Source of the DNA: Acanthaster planci
Taxonomy: Eukaryota > Echinodermata > Asteroidea > Valvatida > Acanthasteridae
Assembly (NCBI RefSeq): GCF_001949145.1
Contig: NW_019091431.1
Span: forward strand, 1,165,426-1,229,425
Length of the DNA stretch: 64,000 nucleotides
Reading direction: 5' to 3'
Part shown: piece by piece, positions 1-14,300 of the stretch
How the letters are laid out: every line of letters starts with the position of its first letter
Numbering within the stretch: the first letter of the stretch is position 1
Notes under the pieces: generated by a model
What the model was told of the DNA's origin: nothing
Databases searched by the model: none
What the model saw: the letters and a program-made list of their open reading frames with translations, nothing else
Made by a program: the position numbers and the translations under genes

Positions 1-3000
1 GGCATTGCCAGTAGGTTTAAAAAAACACCAGCCGTCTGGCAGGAAGAGAACTGACAAGCTCCCGCCCATTCGATGCTGTAATAGCTTCCCCTAGGTATCC
101 TGACTTATCCTGATAGTACAGGAATCACTCCTGGAAGATCAGATCAATTATGCCTGGCTCGGACACTACAGTCAGACAAATTTGAAGGGGAAAAAAAAGA
201 GCTGCAACAATTTTCTTCAGGGAATGTGTAGATTGTCTAGACATATGCACGGGCAGGAACCACAAACCAGGTGGCTGATTTGGAGGACTTGCCCCTTTGG
301 TGATGAGTGGGTTTTGGGAATGAATGAATCTGCTGATCCCATCCCACGTTTGTTGTCAATATTGGAGGGCCGCCAGGCAGCCCAGCTGCACCCCCTCCCC
401 TCCATCACGCTGGCACTCGCACACATCCAGACCCAGTCGCAGCTTGTCCTTGGTTCACCTGGGACTGAACTTTTTTCGGAGGAGACTTTAGAGAGGAATG
501 GTTGACACTTGTATGTTTGGTAAATGGATATGATTCATCTTACCTCTGGCAGGCCTTAGGGTCATTGCAAGCAATAAAACAGGCCTTGTCTGGGTTAAAC
601 GGGTGGGATCCAAACTCATGGTCAGGCAAATTACTGCTGTGTTGACCCTCTTCAAGGCTTGAGTAGAGGTCAGTCCCTTGCCAACAGTACCTTGGGAGGG
701 GCAATAAACACCCAACCTCCCTCCCCCCCCAAAAAAGAAGTAAGTACATGTATTGTTCTTCCTGCAGACAGAACCATTTCATGAGAAAAAAAGGCCTGTA
801 TCAGTCATTAGTTTGGCTTGACTGTCCAAAACACTGTTGGTCCTCAAGTGAAATGTTTCATGTTGACTACAGTTTTGTGACCAGAAAAATTTATCAGTTA
901 TTCCAACTGGAATGACTTGACTATCAATGTCAGAAGTGTCTGATGTGTGCATACTATCTCTAAAGGGCTGGAGTGTACTATTTAGTTCTTGAGAGTATTC
1001 ATTGTGTTGACGTGCCCATTTGTTTTGTGTGGATTTCCTTCCCTTTATGTGTATCCAGGCCTGGAACACATGTACACTTGTACATGATGTCTTACCCTAC
1101 AGTTCTGGGTGGGTGCACATCATTTCTCATAAGCAATAAATTGAAAAGAAAGTTTCTTGCACGATGTAATCGAAGGTGCAAGGACTTTGTCAACGACGCG
1201 AATAAGCATGCCTTGATTTTGTTTGACAAACGATGGATTGCTGAAGATGTTTGCTGTCGACTTTCATTTGCGCAGCTCATTTGTAATAGGCAGATAAACA
1301 TTTGGAAAGAAATGAACTGCTGAAAATTAGATAAGTGATAATGTAGAGCTGTTGCAACTGGAGTTTTATTCATCACAGTTCCAGAGAGAAGAGAGATTCT
1401 ACATTTCACTTTCCATGTATTTCACTACGTATTTTTCAGACCTTTTGTAATGGATGATGAAATAAGTCAGTTCAGGTTGAAAGGAAGTTCCGTGACAAAT
1501 TGAAGATGAAAACACTCACACTTGAACTGAGAAGTTGGTAACACCAGCTCAGAAATGTGACCTTCAGCATATGTAACCTCCATCAGAACATTGAAGGACA
1601 GTCTATTTACAGCTTTAAAAAAGTCAAGGAAATGGCTCTTTTAATGTACTTCATGGAGTAGACATGATGAGGCATTTCCACCTCCATAACCTCCAACTTT
1701 GGTCATCCAAGGCTCCCATGTGGCATTCACTTCACATTGACTGGTGTTATAGAAATTACAGAAAGAAAGTGGTTGGTTAGCTCAGAAGTGATCAAGGTTA
1801 AACTTGCAAATTTCCTTGCTCTGTGGTTCAAATTACCGGTTTCGTGTGCAGAGAGACCTGTTTTTATTCTCCTAACAGTTGTACTTTTTTCAAAGTACTT
1901 CTTGTTCAAAATGCCACCTTCTGCCCTCTGTTCTGCCCAATAAAGAGTAATGGGTCTCTCACCCCCTATATGTCAAGATGGAAGGGAACAGGTTAAATGT
2001 CAGTCATTTGTTATCTACAAATCAGGTGTGCCACACACAGAGATTGGCCATATGGTTTCATTGTGCCTCTGGCTGTTTCAGTAAGGATCCTTTCTGCAGC
2101 AGATCCTGGTTACTCTCCATCAACCCTTGTTTGAATTCCCCTTTTTGTGACTCTGGGCACAGGCTTTGGACTTTAGTGCATTTTGAAGATATTGAATTGC
2201 TCAAGGCACTTTCATAAAGTTATGGGCCAAACCCCTCTTCCTTTATCTTCCTTTTTTGGATCCGGATCGTTATACCAGTACTTTGATAAAATCACTCCTT
2301 ACATGTCTCTTACATAAGAGAAGAAGGCGTCAAGACTGGCCCAACAGTATTTGTTGATTCATTTGTTGTTGTTACACTGCCAGAGATTCGGAAAAGCTAC
2401 TGGAAAATGATAGAATAATATACACCTGCAGTGCCTTCATATACATTACAAGCAAGCAGCTCTCAGGTTTGTGTGATAACAGTCAGTGTCTTGAGGGCAA
2501 ATGTGCCTGCTTTTACTTGAACGTCAATTAAAATGACTGCAGCTACTGTATACTCGTGAGATGCAGGCCATGGTTAGATCAAGCTGAAATATTTATGTTT
2601 TAATAGACTTACAGTTTTAACCTAAATAGATCAATCTTCTGCTGCCGGCCTCACACCGCGTCCCCTTAGAAGACCCCTTTATCCCTTTGTCTGTATCTAA
2701 TTTGACAAAGTAGAATCCCCTTCTTTTGTATTGTTTTTCTGTAACTTTTCATGAACAGCACTCTGCTTTAAAGATTTAAAGTTGTGATTGGAGTTTCATT
2801 TCCCCCTTGAAGATAGAAATTCCATCGGTGAAATGTTAGCCTGGGATCAAAGCCCTGACCGTGTAATCACCCTAAGTAGTAAGGCAATCATGTCCACCAA
2901 ACGCAGGGAGCATGTCCAGAGCCTGACAGATATGCAACTTGTACCCTAGTTGGGGGGCCGGGAGATAAACATGAAAAATCATGTGCCAGCGAGAGACGAA

Positions 3001-6000
3001 AGAGAAGAATGGTGTGAGGTACATGATGGAATCCATGTTCGTGACGGGGTTGCTCAGGTCATTCAGATACGGCTGTCAGTAAATAATGTTGGGGCAGTTT
3101 GCTTGGTTTTGCTGATATTGAAGTCACGCAGGAATCAACGAGGGGTCGGGTACCTTACTCAGAAAAACAAAGTGAAATCAATTCTTAACACTGTCACCGG
3201 CACTGAGAAAATGTTGAAGTTCCTGCCCTTGAAAGAGATAAGTTCTTTTATAAACTGACAACTTTGTGTCTATTTTTTTCAGTAAGGATATACAATATAT
3301 AAAAAGGGATGCATGAGACTGGCTTATGACCATTGTCACTAAAGGCAGTCAGTTCTGTACATTGTCACTAAAGGCAGTCACAGTGGGTAGTGTAATAATG
3401 ATAATAACATGTAGAACATAGGCCTGCTGTCACATTGTTGTTGTTGCAGCTGCAGCAGCAGCAGCAGCAGTGCAGCAGCAGTAGTAGTACTAGAAATTTA
3501 ATGGGCAGATAATGTGTGACATGGACTAGTCCTAAGCACATGATGGCAGTCACCAGGTGCCCTGCATTGACAGCTACTTCACTTCCTGTGGAGTTGAGGA
3601 AGTCACACAGTGTGACTGACCACCTCACATAAATCATGGGTAAGGCTCAACAGGTGCTGTCTATAAAATACCAGTCAGACCCCACCCCCCAGTGACACTC
3701 AATATGGTCAACCATCATCACCTCTTTGTGTGTTGATAGCTAAATTGAATTAAGTACATAGTAATTAAGGTTAAATTACTCACAAATTGTCAAGCTTCTT
3801 GCCAGACAGTCTAATCTTGGAGGGTCTATCCTTTTGCACAAGATACATGTAGCGCTCCCACTTCACACTAAAAATGTGCATGGACATTAGGCATCTTTGT
3901 TCAAAAGTTTGTGATGGTAACCATCTATGTGTGGGGAAGGAAGAAAATATCAAAGACCAATTGTGTGAACTTGCTTTGGGAGTAAGACACTGCCCCTCGC
4001 TAGCCTTATCAAAAGTAACCTGTCCGGCATTTTGTACTCTCAGTAACCTTCACGTAGGTCGAAATGTTCACTTTGGTACTCTGTGTCCTATATAGGGAAT
4101 TATCATACATGTATACTGTATGATATGTACACACAGGTGCAATTAGTCCCCTGTGCAGGATGACAGGTTGAAAGAAAAGAAATGAAAAGGTAATTGAAAT
4201 GTAGTATTGTGCTCATAAGATGGATAGTAGAGTAACAGGTGTTGGGTGTAGAGGGGTTAATTGATTACCGGTACGTTGATGAATATTGGAAATCCATTTT
4301 CACTGTGGCGTAATGTCCCGGTATTTGCTTCTCTTCTATCAAGTTCTCTTCCTAAGTTTTCTCTTCAGAACTTAATTTGTTACAATTGTTAGTGGAGTGG
4401 TAAGGAGTTGGCATTTCCACCAATGTCTAAATGATGGTGAATGTAAGATACCCTCAGTAGCATCTGCAATACTTGTCATTCGCAGCAGCTACAGGTTGAT
4501 TCCCGTGCTTGTGGACTATCTGAAAGAAGGAGGCATCATACTGCCAAATCAGCACAAAATGGTTATCACTTAATTCGCAGATGAAGTGGTGTCCCAGGCC
4601 AAGTGTCTTCCCAATGCCCTCCTGTAGTCTGGGCTGTGTTACCCCCTGTGAAATACCTGCAGAGTCACCATGTTGAGTGTCTCTAGGAGGGCATGCCAGA
4701 AGCACCAAGAGCTAACTCAGTCTGCCCAGGCCATCGGCCGTCACCTCTGAGCATGCCCAGTTGTCATGTGGTGGCTGGGTAGTGGTTAGACCATTGATTC
4801 TTTGGGAAATAATTGGAAAGGCAAAATAATGAGCTTGGGGTTCACTAGTTCAAAGAGGCGTGGTCTGGCAAAGCTGTTGCATACCATCAACAATTACCAA
4901 ATGGTTAAAAGTGTGTCATCAAAACATGAAGGGCTGCGACCGAATCTCAGCGATTATCCTTCAAATCCGTACAAGCCAGATACCAAGACAAGTCTAATCT
5001 TTCCATCCTCTTTGGTCGTGGCTACAGTTTCATCAAGGAATGCGGCTATGGCATCCAGATGGGATGGCATCCCATGGCCGGTTACCAGCTGATTATCTCA
5101 CATTAAGTTCACAGGGTGAAGCTGTCCTAGATTTGGAGGCAACTGCTGGAAAGAAAAAATGACCGTTGGTATTTGTAGGAATAAATGTTTCCATTGTGCA
5201 AAAAATAGTTTAGATCATCACTCAAAACCTTAACCCACATTTTCCTGAGTGCTTGCCCCCAATCTTAACTTTTACCCAAGTTAGTAACACAGTTTTCATC
5301 AGCTGACTGACTTGTTCTACTTTTCAGACTCTTGACTGCTTTGAACAAAAGAAGAAGTCCATAATTAGTGCTCATTTTTATTGACTATCAACTACATGTA
5401 TATGACCATGTGTCCTATATACCCAAGGGTAGAAAAAAAGAGAAAAAATGCCCAAAGCTTTCTTATTTTGTTTTTGGGAGGGCAGACCACAGTAATGGAG
5501 AAATAAAATCCAAATTGGCAGTCTTCACTGACCACACTCTTGGGATATAAATGTTTATCACATCAGGTTTACTGCCAAATATTTGTCCCTTTCTGGTAAT
5601 AACAAGAGGCAGTTTGTCCAGATTGCTCGGATAAAATGCCATTTTATTCTTGCTGAAAGAGGGAATATCAAGTCAGTTTTATGAACCAGTAGAGATAGGC
5701 CTACTGGTGAAATGTTTGTGTGGGATGTGTGACATGTGTATTTATCACTTCCAATCACATTTGTTCCTAACTTGTGCAAGAAAATCTGTCACTCCAAAAG
5801 TGTGTGTAAAATGTCCTGATACCTACACATAAAATTGTTTACTAAAATTATGGTTTTTAGTTTTAAAACCAAATTGGAATGTATCCTTGTGTTATTTGAT
5901 GGAGTCTCGTTCTCGTTGAAACCTGTGTTCCGGTTTGTAAAGTTCCTTTGAGTCAGACAAAATGATTTGTAATTCTGACAAGAAATAAAAATAAAAAACT

Positions 6001-6185
6001 AACATTTCCAAGGTTTTTACCCGTAATGAGTGTAACCTGAGAAAATTTCATTGAAGTAGAGTAGCCTAAAAGGCCATTCAAAATGTTCAGTGTTTTAAAT
6101 TTCTAATTTCTTCCAAAATATTTTGACCCACCCACCCACCCCTTTGATGTGAATTGAATGATGTGAATTGATGGTGTAATTTCAG
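1..6185. other. no exon recognised; 5' intron or flank of the collagen IV gene
   Basis: I found no convincing coding exon on either strand. No Gly-X-Y run occurs until 6,186. Because the first visible collagen exon corresponds to the region just after the N-terminal cysteine cluster of alpha2(IV), only the signal peptide and cysteine-rich start of the 7S domain are missing, and this stretch is most simply a 5' intron. It contains a CAG/TTG microsatellite near 3,435-3,489 and a segment near 4,766-4,860 with a tRNA-like A-box (TAGTGGTTAGA). A small first exon could still be hidden here. Confidence 0.5.
3435..3489. repeat. TTG/CAG trinucleotide microsatellite
   Basis: A run of TTG units passes into imperfect CAG/GCAGCA units and ends with GTAGTAGTA. 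It lies in the non-coding stretch upstream of the first visible collagen exon. Confidence 0.85.
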
Positions 6186-9100
6186 GGAGACCCTGGCCCT
6201 GTTGGACCAGAGGGAAACAGGGGAACCCTAGGCATCCAAGGCTACCGGGGTGTACAAGGGCCCAAGGGTGATAGAGGTGATCCTGGAGCTGTGGGACCTA
6301 GAGGTCAGAAGGGTGACCAGGTGAGTTGATCAGCTGATGCACTAATGCCATAATGGTGATTTGCCAGGTTGTGCCAAGGTAATATGATATTTGGATCCAG
6401 CATCCAAGGGTGACTGGGAGGTGAGTTGTAGCTCACACTAGGTTTCTTGATAGGGGCTAGAGGTGAAAGGTACACTTGGTGAATGGTTGTACCTGTAGTT
6501 GTTTCTAAAGAAAGGACTTGATACTGGAGTTTGGAAGGTGGGGGGTCAGCAGTTGTAATTGGATATGAAACAGATGCTTCATCTTAGAAAAACTAAGGTC
6601 AGTTGCAAGATACAGTATTAGAAAAGTCGGCTGTTTGATGAGAACGTATAGTTTTGGGGTTTTATTCTCAAATGAGATGAATAATTAAGGGAATATTACC
6701 AAATGATGTAATGATATGATTTTTTTCCCTCTTTCCTGCAGGGAATGATGGGTGTTCCGGGATTTCCGGGGTTAGATGGGTATACAGGCTTGCCTGGCCC
6801 TAAAGGCCCGTATGGTAACCCAGGTGTCCCAGGATGCAATGGTTCAGTGGTAAGTCAATCTTGTCATGTGACAGCCTCTTTGAAGTCAGGTGTCACATTC
6901 GTATATTGCAATGTCAAATGTTCTAGTGTGTTAATCTTCATTCCACGTACGTGTACATGTATGACAGTCGCATTGGATGGTTCGTAATTTTGCAGCAAGT
7001 ACCATTGCACTTAAAATTTTGATGATCTTTTTTCTCCTGTATCTGCTCACAGGGAGAGTCTGGTGTTCCAGGAAGGGGAGGTTACGGACCAGTAGGTCGA
7101 CCGGTAAGTTGGAATATTTTGGCTGGTGGACTTTCTGTCAATACTTAACTCCAGACATTGCAGGGTTTAATCCTTTCAGTAGATGAATGTCTCTGTGTAA
7201 CTGCAATGGCAAAGTAAACTTCATTTCTGTTGTTGTCTATGAGAAATTCCCAGATACACTGCCGTCATTGATGTCACTGTGTCTGACAAGTGGGTCCCCC
7301 CAACAGTGACATAAGCAAATAAAAGCCCCACCCCCACAGACCTGACTCAAATGTTTCAGCCAGCACCTGTCAGCGTTTCCAAGGTCAAAGGCTTTGTCCC
7401 AATCTAAGATTGATACTGGTGTATTCTCCTCATGTTTCATTGGATTAGCTACTGTGGAGTTTGAAGTTGCCATTTCTGGTGCGTAATTTGATTCATGCTG
7501 AATTGTATTTGTATTAGGGTTTCAACGGCCCCAAAGGAAGCAAGGGTGAACCAGCGCCTTATTCCCCAGCCATTACAGGTGCACGAGGTGAACCTGGTTC
7601 TGATGGAAATGATGGCCGACGTGTAAGTAGCCTGCCTCTGCATGGGTGTCAATTCAGGCTGATGTCTGTGGCGCCCTCATGAGACAGCCAAAGTCTGAGT
7701 AGTGTGTGTGTGTGAGGGGGGGTGGGATGCAAATGCTGACATCGTGCATGATTTGGTGGTAGTATTGATTTAAATTTAGGCAGTGATCGGCTTTTGCCTG
7801 GTTTCTGATGGACAGACAGCTGGATTGATTGAAAGATTCTTTGATGGACTGACTGACAGAGGCAGTCAACCACAGGTTGATTTTGTCTGGTATCCTGAAT
7901 GTATTTTGTGCATAGGTTACCACGGAAACAGACTGTCATGGCTCAAACTTGCCCTAAACTAATTGATGGATGCATCAATGGACTGATTGACAAATGAACT
8001 AACTGATTAATTGATTGCTTGTTCACTTGATCAATTACTTGATTGACTCTGTCCCAGGGCCCAAGTGGAAACCCAGGGCGTCAAGGCCAGCCAGGAGTCC
8101 GAGGCCCCAAAGGATTTCAGGTAAGTCCTCTGAGACTACTTTACAGATCAATTTCTAGTTCCCCAATCATCTTTAACCACTTGTCGCCAGGGGCTCCGTT
8201 TTCGGGTACTGTGTGTTTATACGCGTGGCCGGGGTCTCCCAAATCGGACAAAGGGAACTGGGCCTTGTAACAAAAGACCGTACTCGGAACAAAAGACCAA
8301 GCTGCTGAGCATTACTGACATTTTTTCACTCTCAATAGTAGAGATAATCTAGCCTTGTTTTTAAACAGTATACCATGGTTTGGGGCATTTAGTGCGAGCA
8401 GATTACCACCGGGGACAAAAGTGCTCCACCACCGCAGCGATGAGCCACACAGCACCGCTACACTCTTATCTGGTCCCTATTGAAAAGAGGTCAGCAGCGC
8501 ACTGTGCCAAGTTCGTGAATAAAAGAAAGTTACATAACACCGCACAATCTGGGCTCTTTTTACAAGGCTGCAGGCCTGGCTGAAATACTCGGGCGTCAGT
8601 AGATTTTGTCTGTCAGACTATAGTGGCCACCAGTCAGTAATTTGTGTGGGTGTAAACGTCCATTAATTGAAATGATGAATTTTTGAAGAATTTTGAAAAC
8701 TGAAAACCTTGAAAAGTCCCAATTATATGCACTGCATTTTTCAAACCACCCGGCAGCAAGTGGTTAAATGTTTCATTTTCAAGTCAAGACTCTTTGTCGC
8801 ATGCATTTGAACACTCTTGCAATATTGCCACAAAATAAGAGTAGACAGTGAGTACAAGTGGTCTTCATTGTACTTGTTTCAAAAACCTCTTCCAAGGGTC
8901 CGGAAGGTTACGCAGGAGGTCGGGGTGACCCTGGAGCAAACTCACCAGGCTACAAAGGAGCTAACGGAGAACCTGTAAGTAATGCTCCCTCCCTCCATCT
9001 GATGAAACCCGCCCACTTCCCATCAGCATATTTGCTATTTAAAGTCCATAAATAAGCAATTGCATCTCTTATATACCGATGGCTGTCTTATTTTGGCAAC

Positions 9101-11386
9101 AGAAATGTTAGCAGCCTTTGGACAGCTCGGTGTCACATAGTTGTCTTGTATTTCTAGGAAATTGCAACATTTTCATAATGTTTTGAAAGTGAAGACGGTA
9201 AAGCTACTTCCCATTTGTCAGGGTCTATATTGAAGGGCCATGTGCAAAGGCCCCTAAAGATTTACTTGGATGAAACCTGAGATGACATCTACAGAAAGAA
9301 GACGTATAAGAAAAAAGTGTTTACCAAAATAACAATTTGAAATCAAAATTAGCTAACCCTGTTGAAAAGCTAAAGAATTAACTCCACACTGAGAAGCCAT
9401 AGCCCCTCCTGCAGATTCAGAGGATCAAATCACAATGTACATGTACACCACAATAAAGGCTAAAAAATAATGGAAAAAAGACAGTAATATAAATAAGAAA
9501 AGAAAATATCATGCCAGATTGATAGGCTGATGAAGGGTTATTTACAATATTGCATACAAAAGAAAAATATAAATGTTTTTCTTTCTTTTTTTTTGAATGA
9601 ATATGCTTGCTCAGGTTTGGGGATCATGCTGTTGTGTCTCCTAATCTCAGAAATGACCATGATGCGTATTTTGTACCACAGGGTCCTCCAGGTCCCAAGG
9701 GCAAAGGGGCCATTCCACCCGGCGGATTGAAGCCTGGCATCAAAGGAACCCCTGGAGCTCCTGGAGAGAAAGGTGACCGAGGACCAAAGGTGCGGTCATA
9801 CCTGCCAGCGCAACTGATGATGCTGCCCTCCTTTTCTTTTTATGAGAGAGATATATGGAGAATGTGACCTTATCGAGACGTGTCCAGAAATCTCTTCCCG
9901 GAAATCTTGTCCTGATTCTCAGAATTTGCTGCCTTTTGTTGTTGTTTGTCTTGTTCTTGACATTTGTAAAAAAATTTGAGGCAAGATTTAGCGTGATAAA
10001 TGCCTTTTTTCATCTCAGCCCACCCCAGGATCCAGATTGCTTTTGAAAAGAAGTTTAGTTGACAAAACGAAGTTTCATACAATATTCAGTGTTGATGGGT
10101 TACACTCTTTGTCTTTTTAAGTGAATGTCCATTTGATGATCGGTGCTATCTTAATTCCTTCAGGGTCAGTTTGGTATACCCGGAGATCGAGGTGACCCTG
10201 GAGATACTGGGCGAAAGGTAAGATGTCTATGTTCTAGCCAGAACAAGGCTGTGCAAGTGGGCACAGGAACAACCCTTGTGACTCCATTTTGAACCCATGG
10301 CACCACTTCCTGTTGTTACTCCAATTAGCAGCATGAAAAGTTTCAAACATTATTAAAAAGTCATTTCTGCATGGCACATCATAACCTCAGCAGTACCTTG
10401 ACGCCAATGTTGTCCGACTTCCTTATCAAACAATATGACTTTGTGTGACTTGGATGTACTGCATTGTTTGTAAACAAGAGTTTCTTGACTTTGACTTGAC
10501 TTTCAAGACTTTCTTTGCCTTTTAAAGGGTGAAAAAGGGTTCCTTGGCATGAAAGGAGAGAAGGGAGTTCTTGGCATAGCTGGACCACGGGTGAGTCTTC
10601 CAGGTTTCTTATTTTTTTTTTTTTTTAAATCAAGTTGAACTATATTTCCTGTTCTGGAATGTTTTTCTGGACAACTGAATACCTAATCACTGTTTGGGTT
10701 AGTGAATTACCTCGAGTTCTCTGAAAAGATATCATGATATAGCTTCTTTTGTATTTGTGTTACAAAGCCTTCTCATGACAGCAAGCGTCGACACGTTTAT
10801 TTAGCAATACAAGAAGATGTTACGACTGCTTGTGATAAGCATCTGCTCGTGTATGCCAAGGAAAGAACGTTCACTTGACCCCCCCCGACTTCTAACCATA
10901 ATTTTTTTAGGGGCCTATTGGCTATGAAGGTCTTCCTGGTACCCCAGGATTCCGTGGAGAACGAGGGTATGGCGGAAGTAGGGGCCAAGATGGAGTACCA
11001 GGATACAAGGTATTTTACCCTGAACTTTCAGATTATAGAACTAGTCATTTTTCATTTTCAAGATCTGTTTTCAGGGTACCAGTCTTTAGAAAGAAGACAG
11101 GAAAACTGACATTAAACAGAAAAAAAATGTAACAGATTGACTCCTAAACATGGGAGACAGTAATGGCAAGTGGAGATATAGGGTGATACCTGTAAGCTGG
11201 CATCACTTCCAATTCCAATGTAAGCTTTACACACTTCTGAGATTCCTTGTTCTTTGTATTAAACATTGTTCTATGTGTTTACTTCACACCCCTCCTTATA
11301 TTTCTTGTTCTACTCCGCAGGGTATACCAGGAGATGCAGGAGAAGAAGGACCTCAGGGACCAAAGGGAGACCCAGCAAGACCAGAT
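6186..11386 (+). other. COL4A2: collagen IV exons 1-11 of the window: phase-0 Gly-X-Y exons
   Basis: Exons 6186-6320, 6742-6849, 7053-7103, 7518-7622, 8058-8120, 8897-8974, 9682-9789, 10164-10217, 10528-10590, 10911-11009 and 11321-11386 each start with a whole glycine codon and have lengths divisible by three. Their lengths (51-135 bp) include the 54-bp unit (10164-10217) known from collagen genes. The second exon carries the single cysteine in PGCNG, equivalent to the 7S-adjacent cysteine of alpha2(IV). The fourth contains a non-collagenous interruption (APYSPAIT), also placed as in alpha2. Donors at 9,790 (GTGCGG) and 11,387 (GTGGGT) are weak but keep frame. Confidence 0.9.
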
Positions 11387-14300
11387 GTGGGTGTTGGTTA
11401 AGATTTTAAATGATTTTCCATGTTGAAATGTGTCACGAGTGTGGTTTATATGGTTTCCCTTTGGTGGTTATTTTTCACTTTGTTCAACAGGAGATTGGGC
11501 CCGGACCAAGGGGACTGCCCGGACCCCCTGGGAACCCAGGCCCGCCAGGTTGGCCTGGGGTCCGGGGTGCCGTTGGTGATCCTGGCGAGGAAGGTTTGTC
11601 AGGGCGACTGGGTGACATCGGTGCCCCAGGACCAGAGGGACCGCGGGGGCTCAGCCGCGACGGCCAAACAGGGGAGCGAGGAGTGGAAGGTGAGGACTTA
11701 AGATGGGAAATCCTGAAGCCGTTCCTCAGAAACTTACCCAGAAAATGACCGAGAACCAGTCGCATGCAGTATGCATCCTTGGACAGTTTGGGCGATGACT
11801 TTTATTTTTTGCCCTGAAAATACCTTTTGAGCTTTGCATTTTCATGAAATTGGTATTGAGCCTGTCACATGAGGAAGCCCATGGAAGCCAGTGGCTAGCA
11901 ACTGCATTCGCTATCATAGACAAGTGCATCACTCCCAGCAATAGCCATTGGAATCTTGCTTCTCTTCAGTCTGTTGGCCAGGCTAAAGAATGAGCTCAAA
12001 CTTAATACTAAAGACTTGCATGTATACATCTACAAATACGCAAACCAGTCTCAGACGTCCAGTCTTTAGTTGATGACAAGAGTTTCAATTCTTTCTGAGG
12101 GATCTTCAGTTTGTCTTCAATCGTGTGAAGTCCAGTAAGTCATGTGGCATCGAAACTGAAACTGAATCCATTATTAAAGCCTCCCACCCCAAGTACTGCC
12201 TCAAAATCTGATCACCTCTTCACTTTCGATGCCCACAGGCATCCCAGGGAAACAAGGCGGTCAAGGCCGGCCTGGAGAGACTGGATCAAAGGGTCAACCA
12301 GGAGACAAGGGTGCTCCAGGATTTCCCAGAGCTGGCGAGCCAGGCATGGATGGATCACCAGGCAGGGTTGGACAGTCGGGAGCCAAGGGTGTCCAGGGAG
12401 CTCGAGGCCCACCCGGTAAGGGGCTCTAGGATAAGTTCAAAGCTGGAAGGAGTGTTTCCATGATCAAGCTGCCACACATGGCTTGTTTAGGTGATCATCA
12501 AAGTCAACTTGGATCTTTGTCCTCAGATATTAACTTCTTATACTTTTAATCATGCAGAATGGTCCAAGCCTTTGTGTGTGAGCCTTTGTATGTGAGCCCC
12601 TGACAATCATGAAATTCCCTGGAAAAACACTAGCAAGCAAGAAATTCTTGCAAAATGTGCCTCGCTGGGTGTTTCTAGATAATATTTTACAAGTCGAAAT
12701 GAACATGAACTGCCACCTCCAAAAACCACCACTTCAGATTTTATTTCATAGATGTGATGTGTTTCTTTACTGTCATTAAGGTCCACCGGGCACCACACCA
12801 TCTGGAGAGGAAATTGTGGGACCAGATGGCGAACGAGGATCCAGAGGACCCAAGGGTGTGCAGGGGGCTACAGGCCCTCAAGGTCCACCTGGCACCAAAG
12901 GATTCCCAGGTAAAACTTGCCTCCAAGGAGAATTGGGTCATCACTTCTTACAACAGGTCAGAGCTGACATCTCTGAGGCCATGTCGGAAACGGGCTTCCA
13001 GAGCTACGGCTAGGTCTATTGTCTACGCGTCTCCACGCATTTCTAATGGAGTGAAGACCAAGACCTAGCTCTAGACAAGAGATTCGGATTCGAAGAAACA
13101 AAGAGGGCATGTTTTGAAGTGAAATTGACAGTCCTTTAGTATACACCAACCGCATAGGCATTCAAGTTTATATGCGTTTGACGTGGAGCATGCTGAGTAC
13201 GCACCATGAATTTAGTCTGGAATGTATGGTCTTCGCGTGCACGCTAAACGTGTGCAAGAACCCGGTTGGAAAACGTAGTACCATCTGTCTTTCTTTGGCC
13301 GGTCAGGGTGCATTTCAGCTCAGTGCAAATTAATAGTGGGTTTCTATAATCACATGTAACCAAAATCACATCTGAAGCTTGCGGTTTGTTTGCTGCTACA
13401 TTTGTGAAACATGTTGACCATTTCTTAAGAGTCTTTTGATCAAGGGTGATAGCATCATGTCACATGACAGACTCCCACCAAGCAGCTTATCTGTTATGCG
13501 TAATGTTAACCCTTTCCCATTCACTCATGTACTGCAGGTCGGCCGGCAGCACCATGCCCACTCTGTCCCCAGGGTGACAAAGGCGTACCCGGTGAGATTG
13601 GATTCCCTGGCGTCGAGGGACGATTTGGCCCAGATGGAGCAAGGGGTCCCCCTGGTCAACCTGGTGCCAATGGTGAGCAGGGTTTCCCAGGAAGGCAGGG
13701 ACAACCAGGCTTCCAGGTCAGCAGATATTTCATTTCAGGCTTGCATTCAGAAGGGTTTCTCCACTGAAAAACACCACCAGTGTCAAGTTCCATAGAGCTC
13801 GTAATCTTAACTATGTGATAAGTGTGGAAATACCAACCAAAAATGTCATATATACATCTTGTTTTTATTGGTACCCTGCTTATATTTGTTTAGCACGTAC
13901 ATTTGTCAGGAAGACTGTCTGCTCTGTGGCTTTGTGTTATAATTGGTCCTGTAGGTGCAGTTCCATTGTTCCTGTTTTAATTTTGTGATAAATTTTATCC
14001 GTTTTTACTAAATAAAGAGAGTGTGTTTCTTACGCCCTTTTACAGGAACATTTTTTCTACTGTGATCGTGCTTCCTGGCAAAAGGGTGTAAGCCCGCTCA
14101 TGACCTTTTGCCGGGCACACGATGAACTAACTACCGGTATTTGTAATCTAGAGCTGCTGTTTATACCCGTTGGATTGTTTTTACCGAGAACAAAAAACAA
14201 AACATTTGATCATAACATTTAAAGGCAGAAACTTGAGGAAGAACAAATACAGCGCATAGCATGGCGAAACAATTTTACGTGCTCCACCACGGGGTGTTAA

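Noticed and set aside
2467-2522. Possible 7S cysteine exon of collagen IV (four cysteines spaced C-x4-C-x4-C-x-C after a CTCTCAG acceptor).
   Set aside because: The donor would be a poor GTCAAT, the expected Lys-Gly-x-Arg stretch before the first Gly-X-Y is absent, and similar chance cysteine clusters occur near 5,700.
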